A DNA stretch of 57,156 bases from Prochlorococcus sp. AG-409-D09. Lineage in GTDB: Bacteria > Cyanobacteriota > Cyanobacteriia > PCC-6307 > Cyanobiaceae. The notes beneath the pieces are model-generated. The model saw only the letters and a program-made list of their open reading frames with translations. It was not told where the DNA came from and did not search any database. Below are positions 1 through 8,838 of the stretch, one piece after another. The translations under genes and the position numbers were made by a program. Each line of letters begins with the position of its first letter. Positions within the stretch are counted from its first letter, which is position 1. The DNA lies in NCBI GenBank assembly GCA_003215935.1, contig QCJQ01000007.1:1-57156 (forward strand), read 5' to 3'.

Positions 1-377
1 GATCTAGCGCTACAAAAGATAAAGATAAATTTGATATTTCATTATTATTTGAACCTGTGCAAAAAGAAAAAGCTGAACAAATCCTAAAAAAAATCAATTT
101 ATTAACGACAAGAGGGTTAACAGAATGCTGGCCTGTTCCACCTGAAAGTGGTTGGGCAATGGCGAAAGCCATTAAAAAAGACTCCCAAAAGTACGAGACT
201 GCGTTTCAAGCGAAATGGGTCGGAGGGTTTTCACAAAAAGGAGAAAGAGATAAAGACGAAATGCAATTGTGTTTTGGTCGTAATTGCAAAGTATCAACAT
301 TTCTGGATAATGAAGAATTTAAAGAAACATTTAAAGAACTCTATTCACCTATATTAGAATCATTAATAAATATATAA
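1..377 (+). CDS. recC: RecC, exonuclease V gamma subunit (3' end only)
   Basis: Partial gene. The frame is open to the left edge (first full codon at base 3), so only about the last 124 residues are present. An in-frame GTG at 57 is internal, not the start. RecC is the Chi-recognising, nuclease-dead scaffold of the RecBCD helicase-nuclease that processes double-strand breaks. The segment around LTTRGLTECWPVPPESGWAM resembles the C-terminal domain of RecC, where a conserved aromatic- and proline-rich stretch follows a run of charged helices. The assignment rests mainly on position: recB and recD follow on the same strand, with one small gene between. The N-terminal bulk of the protein cannot be judged. 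Confidence 0.75.
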   Translation, partial: SSATKDKDKFDISLLFEPVQKEKAEQILKKINLLTTRGLTECWPVPPESGWAMAKAIKKDSQKYETAFQAKWVGGFSQKGERDKDEMQLCFGRNCKVSTFLDNEEFKETFKELYSPILESLINI

Positions 378-385
378 GTTTATAA

Positions 386-961
386 ATGAATTTAATTGAA
401 ATCATAAATTCTAAATCAAAGGCATTAATTATTTTTTGTAAAGAGTGGGGTTTCACTCTCAAAGGGATTATAAGCAATCAAAAAGGAGAATGGTGGTTAT
501 GCTCTCAAGCTACAATAATCATAGCTCATTTTATTCCAAATTATTTTCCTATTCCTTATATAGGAATAATCTTGCAAAAATATTTAGCATACTCAGGTAC
601 AGTTCTTATAACATTAGGTATTTATCAATTCCTCAAATCAATATATAATCTTGGATTAAGCTTATCTCCCTTACCTGACCCTAAATTAAATTCGAAGTTA
701 ATAACTAATGGAATTTACATGAATTGCAGACACCCATTATATAAATCATTAATATTTATCTCTGCTGGTTTAAATTTACAACTATTAAGTCTAGTTCACC
801 TCTTTCTATTCTTTAGTCTTATATTAATTTTAAAAAGCAAAGCAGTAAGGGAAGAAAATAAATTACTGGATATTTATCCTGTATATAGAGATTACATGAA
901 AAATACACCAGCAATTTTTGAATATATTTTTTTTCTAGATTGGAGAAAGCCTAATGGGTAG
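386..961 (+). CDS. Isoprenylcysteine/phospholipid-type membrane methyltransferase
   Basis: A 191-residue integral membrane protein. Hydrophobic segments lie at about residues 41-62, 68-84, 120-138 and 138-152. The ICMT/PEMT signature is clear: NGIYMNCRHPLY (RHP at 115-117), then REENKLL with paired Glu at 156-157 and a YPVYRDY stretch near 164-170. In this family these residues bind S-adenosylmethionine. Known members methylate prenylcysteine, phosphatidylethanolamine or small lipophilic substrates; the substrate here cannot be told. The ATG at 386 lies 8 bases after recC, and recB follows 56 bases later, so it is probably co-transcribed with recC and recB although no functional link to recombination is known. 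Confident in family, not in substrate. Confidence 0.7.
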   Translation: MNLIEIINSKSKALIIFCKEWGFTLKGIISNQKGEWWLCSQATIIIAHFIPNYFPIPYIGIILQKYLAYSGTVLITLGIYQFLKSIYNLGLSLSPLPDPKLNSKLITNGIYMNCRHPLYKSLIFISAGLNLQLLSLVHLFLFFSLILILKSKAVREENKLLDIYPVYRDYMKNTPAIFEYIFFLDWRKPNG

Positions 962-1017
962 ATATAATATATATCCAGATTATATCTATATGATGCTTCC
1001 CAAGAAAATGAAAGATA

Positions 1018-4000
1018 ATGAATCATAATTTAATTAAAGAAAATATTTTTGAAGCAAATGAATATCCATTGACTAATGGATTGAAATTAATAGAAGCAAG
1101 TGCTGGGACTGGTAAAACATTTTCTCTTGCACATCTTGTTTTAAGACTGATCACCGAAGAAGAATGCCCTATTGAAAGGATATTAGTAGTAAGCTTTACT
1201 GAGGCGACTGCATCAGAAATAAAAGCAATCATAGTCAATAGATTGTTATTAGCCTTAAATTATCTTGAATCAAACAATAGAAATAATCATCAGAATATCG
1301 ATAAAGTCTTAAGTACATGGTTAACAAAAACGTTGTCTTGCGATGAGATCAGACTTCATTCTATTAACTTAATCTTACAAAGTTTAGAGCATATTGATAA
1401 AGCTGATATAACAACGATTCACGGCTTTTGTAGTAGAACATTAAAGAGGGAAGCTATTGAAATTGGTAGTGACTTCAATCCAACTTTAGAGAAAGATAGT
1501 AATAAAATCATACGGGAAATTGTAAATGAATATTGGCAGAATGAGATACTTATGATAGAGCCAAACGATTTAAGTGGTCTAATTAACTCTGGTCTTACGC
1601 CTGATAATATATCTAAATGCATAGCAAATATAGATAGTGACCCTAGTGCAAATTTCGATCAAAAGATTAAATCACTGAATGAATTAGAACCTATTAAATA
1701 TCAATTTAATAATCTCTTAAAAGTATACTGGCATGAATTCATAGAAGAATGGACGCGAAATGGTGAAGAATTAGATAAAGATTTAAAAATATTTGCCTCT
1801 TATTGTAATGATTATGGAATAAAAAACACGAAGCCATATTCAGCTAATCCTAAAAAGGACAGGTATTTATTATTTTGTAAATGGCTAACTCTAATAAAAA
1901 ATACTAACAATAATGATCCGCCAAGTTATCATGAAATCAGAAGACAAAAACTTATTTCAGATTACTATCATCCAAAAGTTCTACATAAAATTAAAAGATC
2001 TATAGAAATTGATTTTAATATTTCGCCAAGGGAAAAGCTCCAAAAAGCTTTTGCAAATATATATGATAGCCCAGCAGAAATTGTCTGGAATCATGCCATA
2101 AGTTATACTTTAAAAGCATTAAAAGATAAACGAGAGAAACAAGGATTAATAAGTTATGGAGACTTATTAAAATCATTAGATCCATTAAAAAGGAATAAAA
2201 AGAACGGTGATGATATATCGATAACTAATGATGTAATAATGAGTAATCTTCGTAATCGCTATAAAGTTGCATTAGTAGATGAATTTCAAGATACAGATCC
2301 AATTCAATGGAGAATTCTAAACCATGCATTTGGAGATAGCTCAGAGCATTTATTATTAATAGTTGGGGACCCAAAACAAGCAATATATCGATTTAGAGGT
2401 GGCGATCTGAAGACTTATTTAAAAGCAAAATCTATTGCTAATCGCGTAGATATTCTTATAGATAATTATAGAACAACACCAACATTAATGCGATCACTAA
2501 ATAATTTATTTTCTCAAGGTTTCTTAAGGTCTTCATTACAGGTACAGTGTTTAATTCCTAAATCAAAAGAAGAATCATCAGCTTTAGATAAAGACGAATA
2601 TCCTTTGCAAATATTAGATTTGGGAGAAGAAATAGGTAGAAGCACAAAAAACAATATTGCTAGAGTAAGTAAAAGTATAATTGAAGGAATAATACCGAAT
2701 GCAATCGGTAATTACTTATTAGAATTATTGAATAAGAAAAATCAAAATTTAACGCTTAAAGATATATGTATCATTGTCAATCGTCATTCTCAAGCAGAAG
2801 ATATTAGAGAAGGACTTTCTACTTTAGGAATTTCAACAAGACTTATAAACAAAGGAAACATTTTTAAAACTGAAGGAGCAAAAATATTGCAGCATTTTAT
2901 TGAATGCTTAGCCAATCCAAGCAATTATAAAGCAATCAAACTTATTGCTTGTTCACCCATTATGCAATGGGATTTAGAACGAATAAATAATTCAGATACA
3001 AATGGAGAACTTGATGAATTAACACTTAAATTCACAACATTATCTAATGGACTGAAAGAAATAGGACTCCTAGGTTGCTTATCTCAATTTATAGAAGCAA
3101 AAACTATTGCTGATATTTCCGAAAGAGGTGCGCTCCTAGGTGATCTTCATCAATGCACTCAACTAGTTGAAGAGGCAATGCATAATCAAGGATTAAGTTG
3201 TCAAGGTGCATCCAAATGGCTTAAACAAAGGCGCCTACTTGAAATAGATGTCTTTAAAGATGAGTATCAGCCTAATAGTGATATTGAAGAAGAAGCTGTC
3301 AATGTCATTACAATACACAGAAGTAAAGGACTACAATTCAAACTAGTAATTTGTCCATATTTATGGGAAGCACCTCCATTATCAAATGGACCACTATGGA
3401 AGGAATCAGAAACTAATAAATGGCAGATTTCTTTAAATAATGGATGGGATCCCAAACGTAACTTTGTTGAAAAAGAAAAAAAAGAAACAATCAAAGAATA
3501 TGAACGACTTGCATATGTAGCTCTAACAAGAGCTAAAACTCAATTAACTATTATTTGGGCACCAGCAAATAAACAAGAAGATAACCCATTAATTTCACTA
3601 TTATTTGGTCCTGAAGCACATTCTCTTCCTTCCGAATATCTCAATCAGGAGTTAATGAAAAAATGGCTTGAAAAACAAAAAATAAAAGCAAGCATAAAAT
3701 CTATTACTCATAAGTCAATTAAGTTACAGCCCAAGAATGATTTTTCTGAGAGCATTTTAAGTTTAGGTTCAATCCCTCTACATCCTTTAGATAAATCATG
3801 GGGTCGGCATAGCTATTCGTCATGGACAAAAAATCATAATTCATCAAAGTTAAAGGAGCTCACCTCACCTGAACTAGCGGAAGGAAAAGATATTGATCAA
3901 AGGAGCGAGATATCTTTACCTAATAGTGATATCTACCAAGACATAGGGATATCCGAAAAAGATTCTGCGCAATTTACTTCTTCTCAAAAAGAAGGGCCTC

Positions 4001-4827
4001 TTAAAAATTTCCCAAGAGGCGCTATAACAGGGAATTGCTTGCATAAAATTCTTCAGCAAATTGATTTTCAAAAAAATAGTAATGATCCAAGTACGATTGC
4101 GATAATTAAAGATGAATTAACAAGGGCCGGATTAAATATAAGTTACACTAATGATATACAAGAAACTCTAAATAGAGTACTCAATATTCCCATAGGGGGG
4201 CCATTAAATGGGCTTAAACTTAATCAAATAAGCTCTAAAAGGCGAATTCATGAACTAAGTTTTGATCTTCCTATCTCACAATTTTCCAGTCCAATTAAAT
4301 CGATAGATATCATAAACATATTTAAAGATATACAAGAAGGAAGGTTTGGAATTGATTATGCAAAGGAATTAGAAGATTTAAATATTTATAGTAAAGGTTT
4401 CTTAACAGGATCAATTGATTTAATTTTTTCTGACAATGAAAACAACAAAAATTCTAGATGGTGGGTATTAGACTGGAAAAGCAACTGGATGGGTAATCAT
4501 ATCGAAGAAAGTGATTCGTTTGAATGCGGCCCATACCACTATGGCCAAAAAGCAATGGAACAACAAATGAGACTTCATCACTATCCACTTCAAGCTCATA
4601 TTTACTTAACAGCATTACATAGATTTTTAAAATGGAGACTAGTAGATTATTCTCCTGAATTAAATTTAGGGGGATATATCTATGTATTTTTAAGAGGACT
4701 GCCAGACCCAAATTCATCTCAAAAGATCGGCAAGGATATAACAACTCCTGGAATAATTATTGAGAAATGTCCACTTAATAGAACCCTAGAATTTGATCGT
4801 CTATTTAAGGGTATTAGATATGAATAA
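1018..4827 (+). CDS. recB: RecB, exonuclease V beta subunit
   Basis: A 1269-residue UvrD/Rep-type (SF1A) helicase fused to a RecB-family nuclease. Visible motifs: Walker A ASAGTGKTFSL (about 26-36), VDEFQDTDPIQW (motif II), VGDPKQAIYRFRGGD (III), TIHRSKGLQF (V) and AYVALTRAKTQL (VI). The C-terminal nuclease shows LTGSIDLIF followed by WWVLDWKSNW (about 1130-1157), matching the catalytic D...DxK pattern. The length is close to the usual 1180-1270. RecB is the 3'-5' motor and sole nuclease of RecBCD. The start ATG at 1018 gives a normal N-terminus just ahead of Walker A. The last codons overlap the recD start, suggesting translational coupling. Confidence 0.95.
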   Translation: MNHNLIKENIFEANEYPLTNGLKLIEASAGTGKTFSLAHLVLRLITEEECPIERILVVSFTEATASEIKAIIVNRLLLALNYLESNNRNNHQNIDKVLSTWLTKTLSCDEIRLHSINLILQSLEHIDKADITTIHGFCSRTLKREAIEIGSDFNPTLEKDSNKIIREIVNEYWQNEILMIEPNDLSGLINSGLTPDNISKCIANIDSDPSANFDQKIKSLNELEPIKYQFNNLLKVYWHEFIEEWTRNGEELDKDLKIFASYCNDYGIKNTKPYSANPKKDRYLLFCKWLTLIKNTNNNDPPSYHEIRRQKLISDYYHPKVLHKIKRSIEIDFNISPREKLQKAFANIYDSPAEIVWNHAISYTLKALKDKREKQGLISYGDLLKSLDPLKRNKKNGDDISITNDVIMSNLRNRYKVALVDEFQDTDPIQWRILNHAFGDSSEHLLLIVGDPKQAIYRFRGGDLKTYLKAKSIANRVDILIDNYRTTPTLMRSLNNLFSQGFLRSSLQVQCLIPKSKEESSALDKDEYPLQILDLGEEIGRSTKNNIARVSKSIIEGIIPNAIGNYLLELLNKKNQNLTLKDICIIVNRHSQAEDIREGLSTLGISTRLINKGNIFKTEGAKILQHFIECLANPSNYKAIKLIACSPIMQWDLERINNSDTNGELDELTLKFTTLSNGLKEIGLLGCLSQFIEAKTIADISERGALLGDLHQCTQLVEEAMHNQGLSCQGASKWLKQRRLLEIDVFKDEYQPNSDIEEEAVNVITIHRSKGLQFKLVICPYLWEAPPLSNGPLWKESETNKWQISLNNGWDPKRNFVEKEKKETIKEYERLAYVALTRAKTQLTIIWAPANKQEDNPLISLLFGPEAHSLPSEYLNQELMKKWLEKQKIKASIKSITHKSIKLQPKNDFSESILSLGSIPLHPLDKSWGRHSYSSWTKNHNSSKLKELTSPELAEGKDIDQRSEISLPNSDIYQDIGISEKDSAQFTSSQKEGPLKNFPRGAITGNCLHKILQQIDFQKNSNDPSTIAIIKDELTRAGLNISYTNDIQETLNRVLNIPIGGPLNGLKLNQISSKRRIHELSFDLPISQFSSPIKSIDIINIFKDIQEGRFGIDYAKELEDLNIYSKGFLTGSIDLIFSDNENNKNSRWWVLDWKSNWMGNHIEESDSFECGPYHYGQKAMEQQMRLHHYPLQAHIYLTALHRFLKWRLVDYSPELNLGGYIYVFLRGLPDPNSSQKIGKDITTPGIIIEKCPLNRTLEFDRLFKGIRYE

Positions 4828-6535
4828 TAAATTCAGTAGAAACCTTTCAACAAATCTTAATACAGCTTTATTAGATGTTTTAAAAAACAGAATAACTACA
4901 GATCAAAGATTTAATGATCATCTTGAAGATATTGTCAATTTACTAATGGATGCACTGAATCGAGGAGAGTTATTTGTGAACTTAAAGAATATTCCAAAAA
5001 GCATAAAAATCAAAGGATCTGGTTGGCCAGACGAACACATTAAAATACTTATAGAAAGTGGGTGGATTGGGAAAGAAATCTCTCCAATCATTCAAGAAGG
5101 ACAGTATATTAGTTGGAGACGTTGGAACATAGAAGCAAACAAAATATTTAATTCATTAAAAGAAAAATCATCTCTAAAACCTAGGTTAGAAAAGAATGAC
5201 AATATTGAAATTAAATACTTAATACCTAAGACATTAAATAATGAGCAAATAAAAGCTATCAATGCTATTAAAAAAGAAAATCTCATATTACTTAATGGTG
5301 GTCCTGGTACTGGCAAAACAAGTACAATTTCTCAAATAATTTTAAAAGGGTTATCTATAAATCCAGAAATAAGAATAGGATTAGCAGCTCCAACAGGGAA
5401 AGCGACAAAGAAATTACAAGATACTTTAAGAATTGGAATAGAGTTTTTAGGTGAGGAGGAAAATTATAAATTATCTAAGATACCTTGTAAAACATTGCAT
5501 AAATGGTTATTTACTTCAGAAAAATTTAAAGAAGAAAATAATAAAAAATTAAATATCGATATTCTAATAATAGATGAAATGTCTATGGTTGACCTAGAGC
5601 TAATGAAAAGAGTATTAGAGTCCTTACCCATTGAAAGTCAACTAATCCTTGTCGGAGATAGAAATCAATTACCTCCAGTTGGTAGTGGTGATATATGGTA
5701 TCAACTATTAGAAGACAAAAATGGTCAGATCCCAAAGAATTCAAAAATTTCTCTTGTCAAGACATACCGCAATCGTGGAGATATTGCTACCCTTGCAAGA
5801 AGTATTAAAGATGAAGAAACATCTATCTTTCTAAATAAATTACTATCACTAAATTCTTCCTCAAATGTAAAGACTCATCGAATATATACACCAAAAATAC
5901 CAAGTATATTATTAGAAAATATAAATCCTCATAAAGAGCAATTGAAATATCTAACAAAAAAACTTTTTACAAGTCTAAGAATAGAAATTAAACAATCAAG
6001 TGAACAAGAAATCGATATTTCAAAAGAATCTGAAGACGTATTTAAATGTATAGAGAGACTAATGATATTATCTCCACAACGTCATGGAAGTTGGGGCGTC
6101 AATCATATACATAAGGTTTTGCTAGGAAATCAATTCACAGAAGGTATTAGATATTGGCCTCTAGGGACGCCAGTTTTATGTGGTGAAAATCAACCTGAAA
6201 TTGGATTAGCAAATGGAGATGTAGGTATAGTGATTCCATTCAATGAAGGTAAAAGAGTTTTATTTAATGTATTTTCTAAAAAGGAAAAGCGTGTAACAAG
6301 GTTAATTCATCCTTCTAGAATTAAAAAACTCGAACCAGCATATGCAACTACAGTCCATAAAGCACAAGGAAGTGAAAGTGAGCATGTAATTTTATTGTGG
6401 CCAAATCCCACAGATCCAATAAGCACTGGGACTAAAGATTGCAAAATTGATAAGAGCTATGAAAAAAGATTGATATACACTGCTATTACAAGAGCCAAAA
6501 ATAAATTAGATATAGTGATGAATCAAAGAGAGTAA
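4820..6535 (+). CDS. recD: RecD, exonuclease V alpha subunit
   Basis: An SF1B helicase of about 571 residues, the 5'-3' motor of RecBCD. Motifs: NGGPGTGKTSTIS (Walker A, about 158-170), LIIDEMSMVDL (Walker B), LVGDRNQLPPVGSGD (III), ATTVHKAQGSESEHV (V) and LIYTAITRAKNKL (VI). The N-terminal 120 residues are the less conserved RecC-contacting domain. I chose the ATG at 4820, which overlaps the recB stop by 8 bases. A TTG at 4793 in the same frame would add 9 residues inside recB and is less likely. Normal length for RecD. Together with recC and recB it completes an AddAB-independent RecBCD set. Confidence 0.93.
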   Translation: MNNKFSRNLSTNLNTALLDVLKNRITTDQRFNDHLEDIVNLLMDALNRGELFVNLKNIPKSIKIKGSGWPDEHIKILIESGWIGKEISPIIQEGQYISWRRWNIEANKIFNSLKEKSSLKPRLEKNDNIEIKYLIPKTLNNEQIKAINAIKKENLILLNGGPGTGKTSTISQIILKGLSINPEIRIGLAAPTGKATKKLQDTLRIGIEFLGEEENYKLSKIPCKTLHKWLFTSEKFKEENNKKLNIDILIIDEMSMVDLELMKRVLESLPIESQLILVGDRNQLPPVGSGDIWYQLLEDKNGQIPKNSKISLVKTYRNRGDIATLARSIKDEETSIFLNKLLSLNSSSNVKTHRIYTPKIPSILLENINPHKEQLKYLTKKLFTSLRIEIKQSSEQEIDISKESEDVFKCIERLMILSPQRHGSWGVNHIHKVLLGNQFTEGIRYWPLGTPVLCGENQPEIGLANGDVGIVIPFNEGKRVLFNVFSKKEKRVTRLIHPSRIKKLEPAYATTVHKAQGSESEHVILLWPNPTDPISTGTKDCKIDKSYEKRLIYTAITRAKNKLDIVMNQRE

Positions 6536-6622
6536 TAAAAACTAAAATTAATATTTCATCAAAAAGTTTATTATCAGATGATAAATTAAGAATTACCTTT
6601 AAAAAGGCGATTCAACAGAGTG

Positions 6623-6676
6623 CGGTTACATACCGATTGGACGTTGTCTGCCTGAATTGAAGGGATAATCCAGGCA
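6623..6676 (+). promoter_or_regulatory. Structured 5' leader of deaD (two hairpins)
   Basis: The last 65 bases before deaD are richer in G+C than their surroundings and fold into two simple hairpins. The first is CGGT/ACCG (6623-6626 with 6632-6635, 5-base loop). The second is TGCCTG/CAGGCA (6649-6654 with 6671-6676), with a further ATT/AAT pairing inside after one mismatch and an 8-base loop. The second ends about 12 bases before the ATG at 6689, so it could affect ribosome access. Cyanobacterial RNA helicase genes are known to be controlled post-transcriptionally by cold and redox. That this element does so is inference. Confidence 0.4.
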
Positions 6677-6688
6677 AAAACTTACTAA

Positions 6689-8521
6689 ATGACCAAAAAA
6701 AAACAACATGAGGAACCCTCATGTTCAATAGAGGCCAATTCATTAAATGAAGAAGGCACAAGTAAAGAAAAAGTATTAGACAATGAACCAACAAAAATGG
6801 ATGTAGAGAGTTGTACACAAAATCCTGAAGAAGAAACCACAGCATCAAATAATATTGATAGCAGAGGTTTTGATGAGTTTGGATTTAGTGAAGAGTTAAG
6901 AAATACACTTAGTCAAAAAGGTTATAACTCACCTACTCCTATACAAAAAGCAGCTATTCCTGAACTCATGCTTGGTCGTGATTTAGTAGGGCAAGCACAA
7001 ACAGGAACGGGTAAAACAGCTGCATTCGCATTGCCTATTCTTGAAAGATTACATAATGATGGAGGACCACCTCAAGTTCTAGTACTTGCACCAACCCGTG
7101 AATTAGCAATGCAAGTAGCAGAGTCTTTTCGATCTTATGCGGCAGGACATCCACATTTAAAAGTCTTACCAATTTATGGAGGAGCTGATTTTAGATACCA
7201 AATTAATTCCCTGAAAAGGGGCGTAGATGTAGTTGTAGGAACACCTGGAAGAGTAATGGATCATATAAGGCAAGGGACACTAGATACAAGAGCCTTAAAA
7301 TGTCTTGTGCTTGATGAAGCTGATGAAATGCTAAGGATGGGATTTATTGATGATGTGGAATGGGTTCTTGAGCAGCTACCTAGTGATCGCCAAATGGTGC
7401 TATTTTCAGCGACAATGCCGTCTGAAATAAGAAGATTATCAAAAAAATATCTAAATTCACCAGCTGAAATAACTATAAAAGCTACAAGTCAGAAAGAAAA
7501 CTTAATTCGCCAGAGATTTTTAATTGTTCAAAATAGTTATAAGATAGAAGCTCTTCAAAGAGTTCTAGAAGCAGTCTCAGAAGAAGGCGTAATTATTTTT
7601 ACTCGCACCAAAGTTATAACTCTGACAGTCGCCGAAAGGTTAGAGGCAATTGGACATAGCGTAGCTGTATTAAATGGAGACGTACCTCAAAATCAAAGGG
7701 AAAGAACAGTTGAAAGACTACGACAAGGTTCAGTTAATATACTTGTTGCAACTGATGTAGCAGCAAGAGGACTTGACGTGGATCGTATAGGCTTAGTTAT
7801 TAATTATGATATGCCATTTGACAAAGAGGCCTATATTCATCGAATTGGAAGAACAGGTAGAGCAGGTAGAACTGGTGAAGCAGTTCTTTTTGTTAATCCA
7901 AGAGAACGTGGTTTTTTAAATAATCTCGAAAGAGCTGTAGGGCAATCTATCGACAGAATGGAAATTCCTAGTAATGAAACAATTAATACAAATAGAGTTA
8001 AAAGACTTCAAGATAGACTCCTTAAAGAGGTAACAGCCGAAAGAGAAAACCATAAAGAGACAGATATTCTTAATGAATTAATACTAAACATGGAGGGAGA
8101 ACTAAATATAGATGCAAAACAAATAGCCTTAGCTGCTATTAGTTTATCTTTAGGAAAAAATCCACTTCTTGAAAATGGAGATGAATCATGGATTAAGCAA
8201 TCATCTCAAAGAGCGAATAGAAATGGTCGTAGGGATGATAGATTCAAGAAACGGGGAAGAAACGAAATAGATAACGGACAACCAGACAATCATATGGAAC
8301 GTTTTCGTGTTGAAGTAGGTTATAGAGATCGTGTAAAGCCAGGTAATCTTGTCGGTGCAATAGCTAATGAAACAGGACTTAAAGGAAGAATGATTGGTAG
8401 AATACGGATCTTTGAGAATTATAGTTTAGTTGACCTACCAAAGGAAATGCCTCCAAATATCTTCAATTCACTTAAAAAGGTTAAAGTAATGAACAGAGAG
8501 TTACAGATCAATAGGAATTAA
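6689..8521 (+). CDS. deaD: DEAD-box ATP-dependent RNA helicase
   Basis: A 610-residue DEAD-box helicase that unwinds structured RNA in ribosome assembly and mRNA decay. After an acidic, low-complexity N-terminus (1-60) come a Q motif (GYNSPTPIQKAAIP), AQTGTGKTAAF (motif I, about 101-111), PTRELAMQ (Ia), GTPGRVMDH (Ib), LDEADEML (II), SAT (III), TDVAARGLDV (V) and HRIGRTGRAGRTG (VI). The C-terminus holds a DbpA-type RNA-binding domain (RFRVEVGYRDRVKPGNLVG..., about 533-605), preceded by an Arg/Gly/Asn-rich linker. This layout fits DeaD/CsdA rather than RhlE. It has a structured leader and its stop lies 3 bases before the next gene. Confidence 0.95.
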   Translation: MTKKKQHEEPSCSIEANSLNEEGTSKEKVLDNEPTKMDVESCTQNPEEETTASNNIDSRGFDEFGFSEELRNTLSQKGYNSPTPIQKAAIPELMLGRDLVGQAQTGTGKTAAFALPILERLHNDGGPPQVLVLAPTRELAMQVAESFRSYAAGHPHLKVLPIYGGADFRYQINSLKRGVDVVVGTPGRVMDHIRQGTLDTRALKCLVLDEADEMLRMGFIDDVEWVLEQLPSDRQMVLFSATMPSEIRRLSKKYLNSPAEITIKATSQKENLIRQRFLIVQNSYKIEALQRVLEAVSEEGVIIFTRTKVITLTVAERLEAIGHSVAVLNGDVPQNQRERTVERLRQGSVNILVATDVAARGLDVDRIGLVINYDMPFDKEAYIHRIGRTGRAGRTGEAVLFVNPRERGFLNNLERAVGQSIDRMEIPSNETINTNRVKRLQDRLLKEVTAERENHKETDILNELILNMEGELNIDAKQIALAAISLSLGKNPLLENGDESWIKQSSQRANRNGRRDDRFKKRGRNEIDNGQPDNHMERFRVEVGYRDRVKPGNLVGAIANETGLKGRMIGRIRIFENYSLVDLPKEMPPNIFNSLKKVKVMNRELQINRN

Positions 8522-8524
8522 TAA

Positions 8525-8818
8525 ATGTGTATCATATTAAGGTATTTGATATTATTTCTTTTTCTAACTTTAGAGATGAATATTAGCCACGTTAAAGCTA
8601 ATAAAAAAGAGGCATTAGAAAAAAGTAATTTATTAAATGAGATCTGTCTAATAAATTTTAATGCCGAAATGAAAGCAGCTGGAGAAAGTCCCCCTCCTGA
8701 GATGGCAAAATTTACCTGCAAATGTTTTATCAACAAGTTTCAATTAAGTTACTCCATTGATAAAGCTCAGGAATATTGCAAAAATGAGGCCTCTAAACAT
8801 TTCACATTAGATTCCTAA
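8525..8818 (+). CDS. Small secreted cysteine-containing protein, unknown function
   Basis: A 97-residue protein. An N-terminal hydrophobic stretch (about 5-18) and a plausible signal-peptidase site after VKA (residue 25) suggest export to the periplasm or beyond. The mature part carries four cysteines (41, 65, 67, 85) in the pattern C...CxC...C, around EMKAAGESPPPEMAKFTCKC. The spacing would suit disulfides or metal binding. The start ATG is 3 bases after the deaD stop and the ABC transporter starts 20 bases downstream, so the three genes look co-transcribed. I recall similar small proteins in marine picocyanobacteria but know of no function. Real gene: likely. Role: unknown. Confidence 0.7.
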   Translation: MCIILRYLILFLFLTLEMNISHVKANKKEALEKSNLLNEICLINFNAEMKAAGESPPPEMAKFTCKCFINKFQLSYSIDKAQEYCKNEASKHFTLDS

Positions 8819-8838
8819 ACTTTTACACTTACTTTAAA

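Noticed and set aside
4793-4819. TTG at 4793 as the recD start
   Set aside because: It extends into recB by 35 bases without conserved residues; the ATG at 4820 gives the usual short overlap.
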